Source: Leptospira vanthielii serovar Holland str. Waz Holland = ATCC 700522
GTDB lineage: Bacteria; Spirochaetota; Leptospiria; Leptospirales; Leptospiraceae
Reading direction: 5' to 3'
Length of the DNA stretch: 64,000 nucleotides
Assembly: GCF_000332455.1 (NCBI RefSeq)
Contig: NZ_AOGY02000042.1
Span: 209,322-273,321, forward strand
In this document: in pieces, positions 9,479 through 19,474 of the stretch
Numbering within the stretch: the stretch's first letter is position 1
Layout of the letters: each line of letters begins with the position of its first letter
Notes under the pieces: model-generated
Seen by the model: the letters and a program-made list of their open reading frames with translations, nothing else
Told to the model about the DNA's origin: nothing
Database searches by the model: none
Position numbers and translations under genes: made by a program

Positions 9479-10237
9479 CTACTGAATCGAATTACTTAAT
9501 CCAAGCACGGATGTATAAATGGTGATTGATTGGATTACTGCTTTATTGATCTTTAAGCCAATGCGGCCATCCGTAATACCACCAGTAATTGTTGCATCTT
9601 CTTGTTCAAATTCATAAGTGGAACGATTTGCTAAATTACATGGAATTGACCATCCAAAAATATGACCATTGGAATTTTCCTTATGCACTTCCAAACAGAC
9701 AGTTTTGGGAACTCCGACAGAAGAACTCCAAGGACTACTAGGAGTAGTAAGGAAAGGGGCCGCAATCGCGCCATCCAACCATTGCGCTACAGTAGGAGAC
9801 AATTGCACTCCTGGGCCGGCAAAACTAGGGGTGGTTTGGATCATAGCATCCACTGTGGAATCTGCTTGGTTCATAATGTAAGTGATTTCGATTCCCGCTT
9901 TAGAGTCATTTCCCGTTGCAGATAAACTAGAAGCATTCGTGACAATTGTTGATCCAGCACTTGTTCCCTGTAATCCGCCACCAAAAGTAACTGCATTTGC
10001 AGTAAAACCAAAGGCTCTTAGAGTGGTAGTCACATCACCAGAACATCCGGTAAAAGTATATCGGGTTCCATTTCCAGAAGCATCGGAGACCGCAGAAGAA
10101 CCGCAACCAGGGGCAACAAAAAGAGCAGCTAACAAAGCATTGGTGTTATCTTTCTTTTTTTTAGACTGAAAGAGTTCAGCACAATTCATTACAGAGAGAA
10201 GGATGGTAGAAAATAGAAAAAGTTTGGCAAATTTCAT
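9479..10237 (-). CDS. lipoprotein, first gene of the zinc-uptake operon
   Basis: A 252-residue predicted lipoprotein. The signal peptide starts at MKFAKLFLF and ends in the lipobox SVMNC (Cys19), followed by a lysine run and ALLAALF, a pattern common in leptospiral lipoproteins. The mature part is rich in Thr, Ser, Gly and Asn and contains three or four further cysteines. I do not recognise the family. AGAGG upstream supports the ATG at 10237; the longer frame to 10294 runs through the operator and is unlikely. Its place directly behind the palindrome at 10258-10280 and before porin-znuACB suggests a role in outer-membrane metal capture, which is inference. Confidence 0.75.
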   Translation of the reverse strand: MKFAKLFLFSTILLSVMNCAELFQSKKKKDNTNALLAALFVAPGCGSSAVSDASGNGTRYTFTGCSGDVTTTLRAFGFTANAVTFGGGLQGTSAGSTIVTNASSLSATGNDSKAGIEITYIMNQADSTVDAMIQTTPSFAGPGVQLSPTVAQWLDGAIAAPFLTTPSSPWSSSVGVPKTVCLEVHKENSNGHIFGWSIPCNLANRSTYEFEQEDATITGGITDGRIGLKINKAVIQSITIYTSVLGLSNSIQ

Positions 10238-10257
10238 AAATACCTCTGTGGGACTAT

Positions 10258-10280
10258 CATTTGCAACACTGTTGCAAATG
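10258..10280. promoter_or_regulatory. Zur-type operator, perfect palindrome
   Basis: Two perfect 10-base arms, CATTTGCAAC and GTTGCAAATG, are separated by ACT. The palindrome lies 20 bases before the start codon of the lipoprotein that heads the zinc-uptake operon. The size and AT-rich symmetry fit operators of the Fur/Zur family. The core TTGCAAC-N3-GTTGCAA recurs before the cobW gene at 14848-14866 and 14801-14815. Zinc repression is inferred from the downstream genes. Confidence 0.75.
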
Positions 10281-10290
10281 CAACCACGTT

Positions 10291-11247
10291 TCATTTAAAA
10301 AATAAGTTTTCTGCGTTTTGACAGAGAATTTTTTGTTTGGCGAAATCGCTAATTGGTAAATTCAAAAGCCGGGTGATGGGATGGTTTAGGTTATAAGGGA
10401 TATTAGGGAAGTCTGATCCAAAATAAATTTGGTCCTGATACCTCTCCAAATAGGAAACTGCCTTGTCCATATCTTCGGCTTTCCCGGTCGCAAGGAAGTC
10501 CACAAACACCATAGTGGTATCCAGTCCCAAATTAGGATAGGCATCAAGTAACGAAGCATAGGCGGAGATCTCACTTGCTCCCATATGGGCAACGATCACA
10601 CGTAATTTAGGATAAGTTTCCAGGAATGGTTTAAAAAATTCGATGCCGGTAAACTCACCGGGAAGTGGTGCAGTTCCCGTATGAATGAGAATGGGAATTT
10701 GTTTTTCTTGCAAATAAAGGAATGTATCCGCAAGCTCTGGCCGGTTTAAATTGAGTTTGGATACTTCACAATGGAGTTTAAAACCGCGGAATCCGTAAAC
10801 TTCGACAGCCTTCTTTACATAACCAAGGACACCTTGCTCTGGAAAAAAAGTTCCAAAAGGAACCGCACCTTCCCAATTTTTATAATTGGAATAGGTCCAG
10901 TCATTTAAAGAAGAAGCCATTCCGACTTTGTGCGCATAGTTCAGAGTGGTAAAACGTTTGATCCCATTGTGATGGAGGCGGCCTACTCTTTCGTTTTCAG
11001 GCAGTCGGTAGCCGATGGCCCAGTTCACATTATCAAACCACCGCCAAATCAGTTTCATCACGGTCTCAGGAAAAAAATGAGTGTGGATATCGAAAATATA
11101 AGGGATTCCTAAATCACGAATCCGATCCAAGTGGTCAGGAGTTTCTGAATCTAAGATGGAGGGATAAGAATCTCCCCTCCATAAAAAGGGAGAAGAGATC
11201 CTAGTGTCAGGTTGGTTAGAAGACTCTACACCTTCCCCTTCTCCCAT
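10291..11247 (-). CDS. amidohydrolase family 2 (TIM-barrel metal-dependent hydrolase)
   Basis: A cytoplasmic enzyme of about 318 residues. Metal-site residues of the ACMSD-type amidohydrolases are visible: the HxH pair in IFDIHTHFFP, a lysine and histidine in GFKLHCE, histidines in PILIHTGT and VIVAHMG, and the aspartate in YFGSDFP. The substrate is unknown. It follows the acyl-CoA dehydrogenase gene on the same strand. The open frame extends to a GTG at 11322, overlapping that gene by 32 bases; I prefer the ATG at 11247, but neither has a good ribosome binding site, so the start is uncertain. Confidence 0.8.
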   Translation of the reverse strand: MGEGEGVESSNQPDTRISSPFLWRGDSYPSILDSETPDHLDRIRDLGIPYIFDIHTHFFPETVMKLIWRWFDNVNWAIGYRLPENERVGRLHHNGIKRFTTLNYAHKVGMASSLNDWTYSNYKNWEGAVPFGTFFPEQGVLGYVKKAVEVYGFRGFKLHCEVSKLNLNRPELADTFLYLQEKQIPILIHTGTAPLPGEFTGIEFFKPFLETYPKLRVIVAHMGASEISAYASLLDAYPNLGLDTTMVFVDFLATGKAEDMDKAVSYLERYQDQIYFGSDFPNIPYNLNHPITRLLNLPISDFAKQKILCQNAENLFFK

Positions 11248-11290
11248 AAAACAAGCGTAACAAGGAAGAAGAGGATTTGTATCTACATGT

Positions 11291-13048
11291 TTATGCAGTG
11301 ACTGGTGTTTTTTTCTTTCCACGAATCTTTGTTAGGTTCGAAGCTAAGGTAGCTGAACTATCAAGAATGTAGGCATCAGCGATAGACTTACGATAGTTTC
11401 TTCTTTCTACTTTAGATCGACCAATACTTCTTTCGAGTAACAAACTGTTATGGAAACGAGCTGCAGACTCTACCACTTCAAAAGCCAATTCTTCGCGGAG
11501 AGGTGTGGAATCAATTTCTGCAAACTCTGCTACAACCGATTCAAATTGTTTGAATAGGTCGTTTAGGCCTTGGCTCGAAGCGAAAGTCGCCATTTCCGAT
11601 TTTAAGTATTCACGGTATATTCCCGTTTCAGTCATTCCAGAAACAATTCCGCCGATACAAGCAACTGTTTGGAGTTGGGTCGTTCCTTCGTAAATATTTG
11701 TGATTCGCACATCACGGTAAAGTCGCGCTACATCATAATCTTCTGTGTATCCAGATCCGCCGTGGATTTGCATAGAATCATAAGCCACAAGGTTTGCCAT
11801 TTCCGTGATATAGTATTTAGAAAGTGGTGTGAAGAGTGAGGCAAGTTTTTCCCACTTTTTGAAGGTTTCATCTTTTTTGATTTCCTTCTCTGTAAGGCCT
11901 TTCATCTTTCCTCGTTCTTCTTTCCAACGATACTGATCCACAGCAAAACTTGCTTCGTATAAAATACAACGCATGGCAGCCACTTCTCGTTCCATTCTTT
12001 CCAACATCTTTTTTACAGCCGTGATGTTGTTTATGGTTTTTCCAAATTGAACTCTTTCTTCTGCATACTTTTTACCTTCGAAGTAAGCAGCCGTGGCAAT
12101 TCCCATCGCTTGGGCAGCGATGTTGAGGCGAGCTTGGTTCATCATGGCCATGGAGTATTTTACAAGGCCTTTCCCTTCTTCACCAATAAGAGTTCCGGGA
12201 CTGTTTTCAAAAACCACTTCGCAAGTTGGTGAACAATGAAGTCCCATTTTCTTTTCAATGGAAGCTACAAATACATCCTTAGAATGAACTAAAAAGAAAG
12301 AGAGTCCGCGAGCTCCACTCGTTGTGGTTCCTGTTCTTGCGAGTGTCAAAATAATAGAAGGTGCTGATCCAAACCCGCAAGCATGTGTGATGAAACGTTT
12401 GGTTCCTGTGATCTTCCAAGTTCCGTCTTCACCTTTGATCGCTTTGGTTTGTAAGTTAGGAAGGTCAGATCCGTAGTTTGGTTCTGTGAGTGCCATTGCC
12501 CCACAAAGTTCACCGGCTGCCATCTTCGGAACAAAGTCATGGATCATTTCTTCTGTTCCAAATCGTTCCACAGTTTCTGCTAAGTTCATACAGCCAAGAG
12601 TGATCGCTAATGACCCGTCTCCTCGAGAGACACATTCGGATAACATTGATTGTACGACAGAAGGAAGGCCGAGTCCACCATAATGTCTGTGGATTCCGTA
12701 AGGAAGTAGGCCTGCGGATTTTATTTTTTCAACCACATCCAACATAACTTTTGGAAATCCTACTTGCCCGTCTTTGTATTTGAGTCCCTCTTCGTCCATT
12801 TGTTTGGAAATTTGAGAGATGTCGTTTCCGGCAATATCCCCACCGGCTTCTAAAGTGGAACGGTAAAATTCAATGGCATCTTCATAGTTTCCCGGAGCAA
12901 AGGCGAGTTCTTCCTTTCCCGATTTTTGGTATTCTGCAAAATCTTCGAAACCTTGTTCGTATTGGTCTACCACCTCGTTCCAAGGGGTAAGAGAATCAAA
13001 ATGATCAATAAGGTCATCGTTATCGTTAAAATAGTTATTGGAAATCAT
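11291..13048 (-). CDS. acyl-CoA dehydrogenase
   Basis: A flavoenzyme of 585 residues that oxidises acyl-CoA thioesters, as in fatty-acid beta-oxidation. The FAD/substrate motif [10 protein letters not shown] is present, as are the helical core with [12 protein letters not shown] and the C-terminal [20 protein letters not shown] followed by [10 protein letters not shown], whose glutamate is the usual catalytic base. It is longer than the standard 380 residues because of a C-terminal extension of about 120 residues, as in the large bacterial group. AAGGAG eight bases before the ATG fixes the start. It is probably co-transcribed with the amidohydrolase gene. Confidence 0.92.
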   Translation of the reverse strand: MISNNYFNDNDDLIDHFDSLTPWNEVVDQYEQGFEDFAEYQKSGKEELAFAPGNYEDAIEFYRSTLEAGGDIAGNDISQISKQMDEEGLKYKDGQVGFPKVMLDVVEKIKSAGLLPYGIHRHYGGLGLPSVVQSMLSECVSRGDGSLAITLGCMNLAETVERFGTEEMIHDFVPKMAAGELCGAMALTEPNYGSDLPNLQTKAIKGEDGTWKITGTKRFITHACGFGSAPSIILTLARTGTTTSGARGLSFFLVHSKDVFVASIEKKMGLHCSPTCEVVFENSPGTLIGEEGKGLVKYSMAMMNQARLNIAAQAMGIATAAYFEGKKYAEERVQFGKTINNITAVKKMLERMEREVAAMRCILYEASFAVDQYRWKEERGKMKGLTEKEIKKDETFKKWEKLASLFTPLSKYYITEMANLVAYDSMQIHGGSGYTEDYDVARLYRDVRITNIYEGTTQLQTVACIGGIVSGMTETGIYREYLKSEMATFASSQGLNDLFKQFESVVAEFAEIDSTPLREELAFEVVESAARFHNSLLLERSIGRSKVERRNYRKSIADAYILDSSATLASNLTKIRGKKKTPVTA

Positions 13049-13173
13049 ACAGTCGCTCCTTAAGCAGGACTTTCACTCAAAGATCAAACTAGGGATAAGA
13101 ATTACAAATAATTTTCCCACCTTCCCCTCTGAACGAAACCAAACCCTGTTAAGTTAATGGTGTTAGACAAGGA

Positions 13174-14712
13174 CTAACGGATCCGGTTGGCGAGAGTTCG
13201 GATGTCCTCAATATGTTCGGCAAGCACCCTTGTATTCTCTGCAACTACTTGAACTGCATTTTCAATACTTTGCGCTGCCCGCATCACTTCCCTGTTTCCA
13301 AGTGACTGCTCATTGGCAATTGTCTCCAGTTGAGAAGAAAGGTCTTTTAATTCTTTTTGTGATTCTACAACTCTAGCATTTAATCTTTGCAAGTCGACAA
13401 ACTTCTCATTAAAACGAATGACCTTATTTTGGATATTTGTCATTTCCTTTTGTTGGTTTTGTGCCAGATCGTTTGCTTCTTTCGCAGAAGTATTTCCTTT
13501 TAATAAATCCAATTTTGATTTGAGAATGGTTTTGGAAATGATACTAGCGTTTGATGCAGAATTGTCTGCAAGTTTGGCAACCTCTTGGGCCACAACAGCA
13601 AACCCGCGACCATGTTCCCCAGCTCTTGCTGCTTCAATCGAAGCATTGAGAGCAAGTAAATTCGTTTGGTCAGCGATCTCTTTCATGATTTGGTTTACAT
13701 CTTCTACCTTTTGAAAGCTAGAACTCACTTCGCTCAAAATAGAATTTAAGTTTTCCATGGAATTTGTTACTAAATTACTAAACTTAGAAGACTCATTGAT
13801 TTGATCCGAAATAATATCAATTTCCCCACGAACCGATTTTACAATTCCTTCTAAGGTTTGGCTTTCTTCATTTAATGTCTCAATTCTCTTGTATTGGTCT
13901 TTGACAAAGGAAAAAGAATTCTCTGTGGATTGCGAAATCTCAGTTAAAGAAGCAGAGATTTCTTCAATGGAAGCCGCTTGGTTTTGAACAAGGCTATTCA
14001 AATCATCAGCAAATAATTTAAGAGAAGCAACTGATTGGTTTAAACTTTCTCCGGTTTCTACAAGAGCCCCTTTTTGTGTTTCCATAACTTTCGAATGTTC
14101 TTCTGAAGTTTTTTTCCCTAAAATGGCTTCATCCCGAATCGAAGTAAGTAACCCAACCATTTTAGCCACCGCAACTGTTGCCATAACCAAATAAAAAACT
14201 TTTACAGTTTCTACCGGCAAAGAAACCGAATAAGCAAATTTATGCATATCTTTTCGATCAACAAATTCTATTCCAGTAACACCTGCCAAAACAAGAGAAA
14301 CAATTTGCACTAAAGTTAATAACGTACCAATTATATATGTTTGTTTAGATGAAAAAAGAAAACCGGAATACAAAATGATATAAAAAGCAATGGAATAATT
14401 TATACCTGCCTTCATAGCCGCAGCTACGATATCCAATTGCATAGAACTTTGTCCTATCGTATTCGAACCAATAATCAGAATATCAATCAAAACAAACCAG
14501 AATGCATAGGGTTCTTTACCCTTTTTTAAAAGTAGAAATTGGATTAAGGCCATTAAACCGTAAAGAAATACGATGATCAGCATCAAAACAAATTGCGCTT
14601 TATGGATAGAGCCAAAACTCCCAAAAACACCAATAACAAAGAGAACAAAGAGAGTAGACCGAATGGAATTGATGATTTTGGCGGCCTTTAGGTAATACGG
14701 ATCCAGTTGCAT
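13174..14712 (-). CDS. methyl-accepting chemotaxis protein without periplasmic domain
   Basis: A 512-residue chemoreceptor. The N-terminal ~190 residues are six hydrophobic helices with very short loops, so there is no conventional periplasmic sensor. After a coiled-coil stretch comes the signalling tip with [35 protein letters not shown] sequence (around residues 330-365), the CheA/CheW-binding hairpin. Sensing is likely through the membrane or the cytoplasmic coil. No HAMP domain is obvious. It is transcribed alone, with 125 bp separating it from the acyl-CoA dehydrogenase gene and a divergent cobW gene behind its start. Confidence 0.92.
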   Translation of the reverse strand: MQLDPYYLKAAKIINSIRSTLFVLFVIGVFGSFGSIHKAQFVLMLIIVFLYGLMALIQFLLLKKGKEPYAFWFVLIDILIIGSNTIGQSSMQLDIVAAAMKAGINYSIAFYIILYSGFLFSSKQTYIIGTLLTLVQIVSLVLAGVTGIEFVDRKDMHKFAYSVSLPVETVKVFYLVMATVAVAKMVGLLTSIRDEAILGKKTSEEHSKVMETQKGALVETGESLNQSVASLKLFADDLNSLVQNQAASIEEISASLTEISQSTENSFSFVKDQYKRIETLNEESQTLEGIVKSVRGEIDIISDQINESSKFSNLVTNSMENLNSILSEVSSSFQKVEDVNQIMKEIADQTNLLALNASIEAARAGEHGRGFAVVAQEVAKLADNSASNASIISKTILKSKLDLLKGNTSAKEANDLAQNQQKEMTNIQNKVIRFNEKFVDLQRLNARVVESQKELKDLSSQLETIANEQSLGNREVMRAAQSIENAVQVVAENTRVLAEHIEDIRTLANRIR

Positions 14713-14800
14713 AGCGAAAGAATTTTAATATGGGGCGAAATTGCAAGGAATTCCGAAAAGTAAGGAGGAATGTACCCTAAGGAAAGGCCTAAAGGACAAA

Positions 14801-14815
14801 CGCAACAAAATTGCA
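14801..14815. promoter_or_regulatory. Zur-type half-conserved operator, distal copy
   Basis: CGCAAC-AAA-ATTGCA matches the operator core TGCAAC-N3-GTTGCA with changes at one base in each arm. Its centre is 49 bases from that of the proximal palindrome at 14848-14866, which puts both on nearly the same face of the helix. A TTGACA-like box at 14823-14828 lies between them. Confidence 0.5.
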
Positions 14816-14847
14816 TTAATCATTGACAGAATTTCCTGGTTAAAACA

Positions 14848-14866
14848 AATGCAACTATATTGCATT
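14848..14866. promoter_or_regulatory. Zur-type operator before cobW
   Basis: Perfect 7-base arms AATGCAA and TTGCATT are separated by CTATA. It ends 12 bases before the ATG of the CobW-family gene. The core is the same as that of the palindrome before the zinc-uptake operon at 10258-10280. CobW-type zinc chaperones are classic Zur targets, which supports the zinc reading. Confidence 0.7.
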
Positions 14867-14878
14867 AAGGAAATTCCG

Positions 14879-16117
14879 ATGACAGAAAAAATACCCGTAA
14901 CCGTACTCTCTGGATTTTTAGGAGCAGGTAAAACTACCCTACTCAATCACATCCTCACCAACCGAGAGGGTTTGCGTGTAGCCGTCATCGTGAACGATAT
15001 GAGCGAAATCAATATCGATGCGCAGCTTATTGCTTCCGGCGGCAGCTTAAGTCGAACCAATGAAAAATTAGTCGAAATGTCCAATGGTTGTATATGTTGC
15101 ACACTGCGCGAAGACCTACTTATTGAGATCACCAAACTCGCCAAAGACGGAAAGTATGATTCCATCCTGATTGAATCCACTGGTATTTCAGAACCACTTC
15201 CCATTGCCGAAACTTTTACCTTTGAAGATGAAAAGGGTGTGAGTTTGTCTGATTTTGTCCGATTGGATTCAATGATCACGGTAGTGGATGCTGTAAATTT
15301 TTTAAAAGACTTTCAAAGCCTTGATTCTTTAAGAGAACGGGAATTAGGTGCCGGAGAGGAAGATGACAGAGATATTGTGGATTTACTTGTGGACCAAGTG
15401 GAGTTTAGCGATACCATCATCGTCAATAAAATCAGTTTGTTGTCTGATGAAAAAAAGAATCGACTCCTAACTATTTTAAGATCCTTAAACGCAGATGCAG
15501 AAATTATCCCCACAGATTATAGCAAAGTTCCGTTGGCAAAAGTTCTAAACACCGGCAGATTTGATTTTGATAAAGCAAGCCAGTCTCCTTTATGGCTAAA
15601 GGAACTTCGTGGAGAACATACACCCGAAACCGAAGAATATGGAATCAAAAGTTTTGTGTATGGAAACAGACGCCCCTTTCATCCAGAGCGTTTTTACAAA
15701 TGGCTGCATTCTGAAAAATCAGGAGTGGTTCGTGCCAAAGGATTTGTTTGGCTAGCGAGTAAAATGGACTGGGTTCTTCTTTATTCCCAAGCAGGAAACC
15801 TATCCTCTTACAAACCGGAAGGGTATTGGTGGGCCAGTATCCCTGATGAGGATATCCCAGATGATCCTGATGTATTAGAAAATTTGAAAGCTCATTGGTT
15901 AGAACCTTGGGGTGATCGACGCCAAGAGATAGTCCTCATTGGTAGAGATATGGATGAAAAAAAACTTCGAACCTCTCTCGACAAATGCCTGCTAAGTGAT
16001 GATGAATACAAAGCAGGGCCGGAAGTTTGGGAATCCCTCGAAGATCCATTTCCAGACTGGGATGCCATGATTGCAGAATCAGAAGGGAAAGAAAACCAAG
16101 AAGAAGTTTCGGGGTAA
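14879..16117 (+). CDS. CobW/COG0523-family GTPase, putative zinc chaperone
   Basis: A 412-residue G3E GTPase. The P-loop is GFLGAGKTT, followed by the metal-binding CxCC motif in [18 protein letters not shown], the base-recognition NKIS, and a C-terminal CobW_C domain beginning near [15 protein letters not shown]. These proteins deliver zinc to client enzymes during zinc limitation. The open frame begins 46 codons earlier at a TTG, but that part covers the operators. The ATG at 14879 has AAGGA nearby and begins [12 protein letters not shown], the expected N-terminus. The two Zur-type palindromes upstream imply induction under zinc starvation. Confidence 0.9.
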   Translation: MTEKIPVTVLSGFLGAGKTTLLNHILTNREGLRVAVIVNDMSEINIDAQLIASGGSLSRTNEKLVEMSNGCICCTLREDLLIEITKLAKDGKYDSILIESTGISEPLPIAETFTFEDEKGVSLSDFVRLDSMITVVDAVNFLKDFQSLDSLRERELGAGEEDDRDIVDLLVDQVEFSDTIIVNKISLLSDEKKNRLLTILRSLNADAEIIPTDYSKVPLAKVLNTGRFDFDKASQSPLWLKELRGEHTPETEEYGIKSFVYGNRRPFHPERFYKWLHSEKSGVVRAKGFVWLASKMDWVLLYSQAGNLSSYKPEGYWWASIPDEDIPDDPDVLENLKAHWLEPWGDRRQEIVLIGRDMDEKKLRTSLDKCLLSDDEYKAGPEVWESLEDPFPDWDAMIAESEGKENQEEVSG

Positions 16118-16232
16118 TACCCGACTACACTTGCCAACTGAGATCCCAATGGCAGTGGCCAGAGGATTTTTCGGTAAGTGTCTTACTTAAGGAAACGGTT
16201 CACATTCTGCTAGGATTTAAGTATACTTTCAA

Positions 16233-16745
16233 TTAAACGACTGCTGCCTTAAGGGCAGCGATGTCAATTTTATGCATCTTAAGCATAGCCTCTTGGGCTC
16301 GTTCGGCCTTCACTGGATCCGGGTGGGAAATCAGTTGTAAAAGAATTTTTGGTGTGACCTGCCACCACATACCAAATTTGTCCTGAAGCCAACCGCACAT
16401 ACTTTCTTTACCACCATCGGCAAGTAAACCATTCCAATAATAATCAACTTCCTTTTGTGTTTCCACGCTAATCATAAAGGAAACTCCCCAACTGAATTGA
16501 AACCCAGGCCCTCCATTAAAGGCAAAAAATTTTTGGCCATTCAAAATGAATTCTGCCTGTGTGGGATTTACGATGAGGAATTTAGATTTTTTGAAGATAG
16601 ATTTATAGAATTTGGCAACTTCTTCGATGTTCGCATTGAACATAAGAAAGGGAGTGATACTTTGAGTTGGAGAACCGATATATTCCACTTTTTTCACACC
16701 AGATTTTGGCTTTTGGGAACTAGTTTTCTTTTTTGCAACTGCCAT
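16233..16745 (-). CDS. PhnB-like VOC-superfamily protein (glyoxalase/3-demethylubiquinone methyltransferase fold)
   Basis: A 170-residue protein with a lysine-rich N-terminal tail of about 25 residues, followed by a VOC domain of the PhnB type. The sequence ITPFLMFNANIEEVAKFYKSIF and the later FMISVETQKEVDYYWNGL fit this group, often labelled 3-demethylubiquinone-9 3-methyltransferase-like, though the methyltransferase activity is not established. The usual metal-ligand pattern is poorly kept, so an enzymatic role is uncertain. GGGAG six bases before the ATG at 16745 fixes the start. It converges with cobW. Confidence 0.8.
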   Translation of the reverse strand: MAVAKKKTSSQKPKSGVKKVEYIGSPTQSITPFLMFNANIEEVAKFYKSIFKKSKFLIVNPTQAEFILNGQKFFAFNGGPGFQFSWGVSFMISVETQKEVDYYWNGLLADGGKESMCGWLQDKFGMWWQVTPKILLQLISHPDPVKAERAQEAMLKMHKIDIAALKAAVV

Positions 16746-16814
16746 GTTTTTCTCCCTTTTTTCAAACAAATTTTATGCTGATCACTTAACTTACTCAAGG
16801 AAAAAAAGTAATTT

Positions 16815-18377
16815 TTATTTCCCTTTTGCCCAGTGATTCCATTCTTTTGCGGTCCGAAACTTTTGTCCTGTAACAGCAGTAAGTGCATAATAACTGAGTT
16901 TGCGTTTTTCGGAATCATCTCCATTCACAAACGTTAATAGAAGTGGAACGGATTTTTTATCTTTGCGTTTTGCAACTTCCTCCATAGCTGGTCGGTAAAC
17001 TTCCGCATCCTTAGACTTTGTTGCTTCTTCGATGATGAGACGTGCCTCTTCTGTGGGAATCAAAGCCACTGTGGAAAGAATTTGCGGAGCCATTTTGGGT
17101 CTTTCCGAAAGTAGTTCTTTTAGTTTTGGCAAACTAGAGGGATCTGCAATCGAACCAAGGGCTTCTAATGCGTAGACCATAAGTTTTGCATCTCCTTTAT
17201 CCAGGGCCTTGATCAAATCGGGAACGGCTTCTTTGGCACCAAGAATTCCTAGTGCCCAGGCAGAACCATAAGGTCCCTCGGTAGCTCCCGATAATAAAAT
17301 CTTTCTAAGCACTGGAACGGAAGTTTTATCACCAATCCAACCGAGAGCTTCCGCAAAATTGTCTCGTTCGGGAGTGGTGTCTTTTTCTAACAACTCCTCA
17401 ATGCGAAGTCTTGCTTCTTTATACCTTTGACGACCAACAATCTTTGCAGCACTCCCCCAATTTTTTGTATCCTTTCCATTTAACAGACCAAAGGCTAACT
17501 GCGCCGCTTCTTTGGATGGGATAGAACATAGAACATCTGTTGCATAAAGTTTGGTTTCAGCATCGTCTGACTGCAAGGTTTGGAATACTTTGGGAACCAC
17601 AGAAGGGTTTCCAATTTCAATGAGAGCCATCGATGCATTTTCTTTTCCTTTGCTATAAGGAAGGTTTAGCGCTTTCACAAGTACATCATTTGCTTTTTTT
17701 GCTTTGATTCTGCCAAGTGCAAGGTATGCAGCTGCAAGGGTTGGGGACTCGTCTTGGATTTGGGTGAGTCGAAGTATATAAGACTCTGACGCCGAAATTT
17801 TTAATTTTCCAAGGGCCATGGCATAAGTTTTGTCTTTTTCTCTATCTTTATTTTTTGAAGCTAAACTCAAAATTTGAGGGCCAACCGAATTTGCACCTAT
17901 TTGCACCAAGGCATCTACAACTTGTAACCGAAGGGTCGCATTTGAATCGTCTAACAAAGGATAGATTCTATTTCCCACTGATGGATCTTTCATCCGAGTG
18001 AGCGCATCCAAATAAACATCCTTTGGATTTTCGGGATCAGACCACATTAAATTGGCAATTGTTGTAGCAGACGATTTGTCCTTTAGGTCTCCGAGTGCAA
18101 TGGCGACACCTGCGCGAACACCAGGTTCCTTATCCGATAAAAGTTTTTTTAATTTGGGTATGGCGGATCTTTCTTCTCGACTCCCCAATTGGACAGCAGC
18201 CTGAGAGCGAGTGAAGGAGTCAGTAGAATCCAGACTTTCCAACAGTTCTTTTGTGGTTTGTTCTTCTGACACAATTTCCTCGGCAGAACCTGAATCTTCC
18301 TTCGGGGGAACGGGATCACAATTCAAAATGAGAGTGAGGGCGAAAAAAAAAGGAACCAAAAACAAATACTTTTGCAT
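16815..18377 (-). CDS. HEAT-repeat lipoprotein
   Basis: A protein of about 520 residues. The signal peptide ends in ALTLILNC, a lipobox, and an acidic linker (about 25-50) follows. From about residue 55 to the end there are a dozen or more ~30-residue helical repeats with patterns such as GVAIALGDLKDKSSATTI and DLIKALDKGDAKLMVYALEALG, typical of HEAT/PBS-lyase-type scaffolds. It is probably a periplasmic-face protein-interaction scaffold; no enzymatic residues are evident. The TTG at 18386 extends the frame by three codons, but the ATG at 18377 starts a normal signal peptide. A short lipoprotein-like frame lies 45 bp upstream. Confidence 0.8.
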   Translation of the reverse strand: MQKYLFLVPFFFALTLILNCDPVPPKEDSGSAEEIVSEEQTTKELLESLDSTDSFTRSQAAVQLGSREERSAIPKLKKLLSDKEPGVRAGVAIALGDLKDKSSATTIANLMWSDPENPKDVYLDALTRMKDPSVGNRIYPLLDDSNATLRLQVVDALVQIGANSVGPQILSLASKNKDREKDKTYAMALGKLKISASESYILRLTQIQDESPTLAAAYLALGRIKAKKANDVLVKALNLPYSKGKENASMALIEIGNPSVVPKVFQTLQSDDAETKLYATDVLCSIPSKEAAQLAFGLLNGKDTKNWGSAAKIVGRQRYKEARLRIEELLEKDTTPERDNFAEALGWIGDKTSVPVLRKILLSGATEGPYGSAWALGILGAKEAVPDLIKALDKGDAKLMVYALEALGSIADPSSLPKLKELLSERPKMAPQILSTVALIPTEEARLIIEEATKSKDAEVYRPAMEEVAKRKDKKSVPLLLTFVNGDDSEKRKLSYYALTAVTGQKFRTAKEWNHWAKGK

Positions 18378-18422
18378 GCCAGACAAATTTATAAATTTAA
18401 AAATCTTCCTACAAGTTTTAAT

Positions 18423-18611
18423 TCAAATGAAACGATCGATTTTTTTTCTTCGACTTCCATCATCACAAAGTTTTTTCTCTTTAGGACACTCGAAAACAGA
18501 TGTAATGTTTCTAACTTCTGGAAAAGAAAATCTCATAGAACAAACGTTTGTTCCCGCGATCACACACCCATAAGAGGAAATAACTAACGTAAAAAATAGA
18601 ATATTTCTCAT
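18423..18611 (-). CDS. possible small lipoprotein (62 aa)
   Basis: The frame starts MRNILFFTLVISSYGC, a short signal peptide with a lipobox-like ISSYGC at Cys16, followed by a 46-residue tail with three more cysteines and a basic end. It lies 45 bp upstream of the HEAT-repeat lipoprotein on the same strand. No ribosome binding site is evident, so the call rests on the signal-peptide pattern alone. It could be a chance frame. Confidence 0.4.
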   Translation of the reverse strand: MRNILFFTLVISSYGCVIAGTNVCSMRFSFPEVRNITSVFECPKEKKLCDDGSRRKKIDRFI

Positions 18612-18718
18612 TTAAATGAATTAAACCAATATAAACACTATTTAGGAATCGTTAGGAAAATTGGTGTTGTGGCAAACACAGAGAGAAATTTCTAAGAGAA
18701 GGGTGTTTTGGGAATGGA

Positions 18719-18748
18719 CAAAAAAAAAGAGGACAAACTGTCCTCTTT
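18719..18748 (-). terminator. rho-independent terminator
   Basis: Read on the minus strand: a 10-base stem AAAGAGGACA / TGTCCTCTTT with a three-base loop, followed by a run of T. It lies 38 bases after the stop of the gene at 18786-19463 and closes that transcription unit. Confidence 0.85.
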
Positions 18749-18785
18749 GGTAGAAACCAGGGCCGAGTGGCAAAAAAGGAAAAAA

Positions 18786-19463
18786 CTATGAATTAGGAAC
18801 TTGGTTTCTCACTTCTTTCAAAGTGGTAAGTTCGCGTTTCCAAGTTTTTAAGTCACTTTCTGCAGATTGTTTTACTTCTCCTGCGGGGTGTTTGTTTTCC
18901 ATCCAATACTCAACCATCTGGATTCTCGACTCTAACTCATTGATCTTAAAATCGAAATAAGCCCTTTGGGTTTTCGCTGCGGGTTTTTCCTTTGCACCAG
19001 GCTCTTCTGTTGAAGGTTTGTCTGACCATTTTTCTTTGGAAATGGATGCAGAAAAACTTGCGTCCATCGCAGTAAAAGAATCTAACATTTCGAGTTGTTC
19101 CTTTTCTTCCGCTTCCGTCATACGGGTTCTGATTTCACGAGGAATGTAGAAATTTTTCGGGTATTTTGCCGCAAATTCTCTCCATTCTTCTTTAATTTCT
19201 TCCTTACGATTTGGTTTTTTCTCCAAAGCAAACGGCCAAAGTACCTCAGCTTGCGCCAATTCCAATTCTTCTGGATTGGGAGCTTCGGCAAACTCTGGAT
19301 CGTCAAACAACGATTTAGCGTGACTTTCTGAATTCCCGAAATCGGAATCGACGACATCTGTCTGTTTGTTTGTTTTATGAGAAGAAAACTTCCATACAAC
19401 AAATGAAAACAATACTAACAGAAATCCACAAACCGAAATGATACCTATAAACCGTTTACTCAT
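18786..19463 (-). CDS. membrane-anchored protein of unknown function
   Basis: A 225-residue protein with one N-terminal membrane segment (about residues 5-25, ISVCGFLLVLFSFVVW) and an acidic, strongly charged, largely helical remainder rich in Glu and Lys (for example EEWREFAAKYPKN and MTEAEEKEQLEML). The topology is probably a periplasmic coiled-coil-like domain held by the single helix. I do not recognise the family. AAGAGG upstream supports the ATG. It follows the SGNH hydrolase gene by 11 bp, so the two are likely one operon ending at the terminator near 18720. Confidence 0.7.
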   Translation of the reverse strand: MSKRFIGIISVCGFLLVLFSFVVWKFSSHKTNKQTDVVDSDFGNSESHAKSLFDDPEFAEAPNPEELELAQAEVLWPFALEKKPNRKEEIKEEWREFAAKYPKNFYIPREIRTRMTEAEEKEQLEMLDSFTAMDASFSASISKEKWSDKPSTEEPGAKEKPAAKTQRAYFDFKINELESRIQMVEYWMENKHPAGEVKQSAESDLKTWKRELTTLKEVRNQVPNS

Positions 19464-19474
19464 CGTTTAACCTC

